Assembly: GCA_019925105.1 (NCBI GenBank)
Contig: JAHGAU010000030.1
Coordinates: 248,001 to 312,000 of the forward strand
Direction of reading: 5' to 3'
DNA length: 64,000 nucleotides
From: Niebla homalea
Lineage: Eukaryota > Ascomycota > Lecanoromycetes > Lecanorales > Ramalinaceae
A program made the translations under genes and the position numbers. Below are positions 62,746 through 64,000 of the stretch, piece by piece. The notes beneath the pieces are model-generated. The model worked only from the letters and a program-made list of their open reading frames with translations, was not told the origin of the DNA and did no database searches. Every line of letters begins with the position of its first letter. The first letter of the stretch is position 1.

Positions 62746-64000
62746 GTAAGGGAATTACGGATAAAAGAAAGGCCCTTAAAGTTATTCGGATTTAATTATT
62801 TAAATATATTAAGAATATTATTTATAAAAAAGATATTTAATTACTTAAATTTTAAATACGCCCGTTAAGTAAAGTATATTAAAAGTTAACATATAAGAAG
62901 TTATATTATAAAAACGTAATAATATCAGAAAAAGAAATTAAATTAATCTTGTTTAAATATAAAAACAATAAAAAAAGCTTAAAAATTAAGTTAAAAAATG
63001 AAAAAAAAAATGAAAAATTGATAAACTATAAGAAAAAAGAAGTTTAAAGAATAAAATCAGCTTTAAAAGTATATATTTTAATAATTAATTAATAAAAAAA
63101 TATATTGATATAGTTAAAGAAAAGCGGAAATATATAAAAGATAATCGGAATAAATAGAGGAAGATTAAAAATAAGTTAAAGCGTTAAAACGGGGTAAAAG
63201 AAGTAAGTTAAATAAAAAATAAATAAAAATAAATAAAAACAAATAAAAACAAATAAAAACAAATAAAAACAAATAAAAACAAATAAAAACAAATAAAAAC
63301 AAATAAAAACAAATAAAAACAAATAAAAACAAATAAAAACAAATAAAAACAAATAAAAACAAATAAAAATAAATAAATAAGGGTTTAAAAGAATCAGAAA
63401 GGATAAAACGGTAATAGGAATACTTAAGGGATAGTAAAGAAGCTTAAAAGTATTAAGGAGACGATAAAAAAATTAAGGAAGATATAATTAATAATTTAAT
63501 TAATATTTTAAAATTAAAAATAAGCTTTATTTTATATTAATAATAACCCACCGGATAGAAGCGGAAAATAATTAAATTCATAAACTTAAGACTTAATAAA
63601 ATAAATAAAAAAACAATATAATATTTAAAGTTATAATTAATTACGTAAGATAACGTTAAACGGTATAAAGAATATATAATATATAAAGAAAAAATAATAT
63701 TAATTAAATTAAGAACCCTTATAATAGTAGAAACGGACGATTATATATATTAAAAAAATAATTAATAATTTAAAGAAATAAATAATAAGAAGAAAAAAGC
63801 TATATATTAAGGTAATACGAAGAAAAAGATAAAGTAAATGAGAAATAAAGATAATAAGAACTATTTACTTATTATAGAAAATATAATTTTAAGAGTTAAA
63901 TAACCCGATAACTTAATAGCTTATTAAAGATTATTAAAATGTAAATATAATATTTATTAAATTTATTTATGATACGTACATAAAGTAACGGATAAACTAA
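62746..64000. other. Older target DNA, right side
   Basis: This AT- and purine-rich DNA continues the sequence left of E2. Plus-strand reading gives Lys/Gln/Arg-rich low-complexity segments around the minisatellite, of the type seen near the C-terminus of several fungal transposases. No catalytic domain is visible, so no family is assigned. It runs off the window end. Confidence 0.4.
63221..63370. repeat. 10-bp minisatellite (aaataaaaac)n
   Basis: Thirteen identical units fill 63231-63360, with one variant unit (aaataaaaat) on each side. The open minus-strand frame at 63165-63362 (repeats of FLFVFICFYL) is produced by the repeat and is not a gene. Confidence 0.95.

Noticed and set aside
63165..63362. 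Open minus-strand frame with repeated Phe/Cys residues
   Set aside because: It is a translation of the 10-bp minisatellite.
1..64000. Mitochondrial DNA because of the high AT content
   Set aside because: No rRNA, tRNA or respiratory-chain genes are present, and the mutations follow the RIP pattern in nuclear retroelements.

Overview
This window looks like a gene-free, AT-rich heterochromatic block from a filamentous ascomycete (Pezizomycotina) with active repeat-induced point mutation (RIP). The evidence is that nearly all of it is very AT-rich, TpA is everywhere, CpA and TpG are rare, and every long reading frame is broken mainly by TAA or TAG standing where CAA, CAG or TGG would be expected. 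Reading those stops as Gln or Trp brings back recognisable retrotransposon proteins. I found no intact host gene, rRNA or functional tRNA. The species cannot be named from this sequence.

Layout. 1-950: unassigned decayed DNA. About 950-6154: a Ty1/Copia element (Copia-1, + strand) with gag to RNase H remnants and a 3' LTR. 6235-12055: full-length LINE copy A (+). 12070-13082: a decayed unknown frame. 13083-18631: Copia-2 (+), with both LTRs. 18632-19162: a less mutated island with hAT-like ends. 19163-23645: LINE copy D (- strand, 5'-truncated). 23646-23820: an unmutated orphan island. About 24340-25688: the 3' part of Copia-3 (+). 25919-26081: an unmutated solo LTR. 26689-32470: full-length LINE copy B (+). 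32706-33065: a 12-bp minisatellite. 34462-40439: full-length LINE copy C (+), carrying an unmutated 162-bp solo LTR. 41390-42985: the integrase to chromodomain end of a Ty3/Gypsy chromovirus (-). 45844-53114: a full-length Gypsy element E1 (+). 54704-62740: a second copy E2 (-), split by a 728-bp SINE-like element. 62741-64000: older flanking DNA with a 10-bp minisatellite.

How the parts relate. The three full LINEs have matching target-site duplications (TSDs) of 11-14 bp, tails of (AATC)n, ORF1 zinc knuckles, an AP endonuclease and a reverse transcriptase. The SINE-like element has a tRNA-like head and a tail closely resembling the LINE tail, plus its own 13-bp TSD, so it was probably mobilised by this LINE. 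E1 and E2 are the same family (216-bp LTRs) in tail-to-tail orientation, 1.6 kb apart. Two solo LTRs with perfect 5-bp TSDs escaped RIP. One has a heavily mutated relative at the end of Copia-3, which shows RIP directly: differences are almost all C to T or G to A. Insertion order can be read from nesting: the oldest DNA is the unassigned sequence; LINEs and Gypsy copies landed in it; the SINE landed in E2; and the Copia solo LTR landed in LINE C, probably after that LINE had been mutated.
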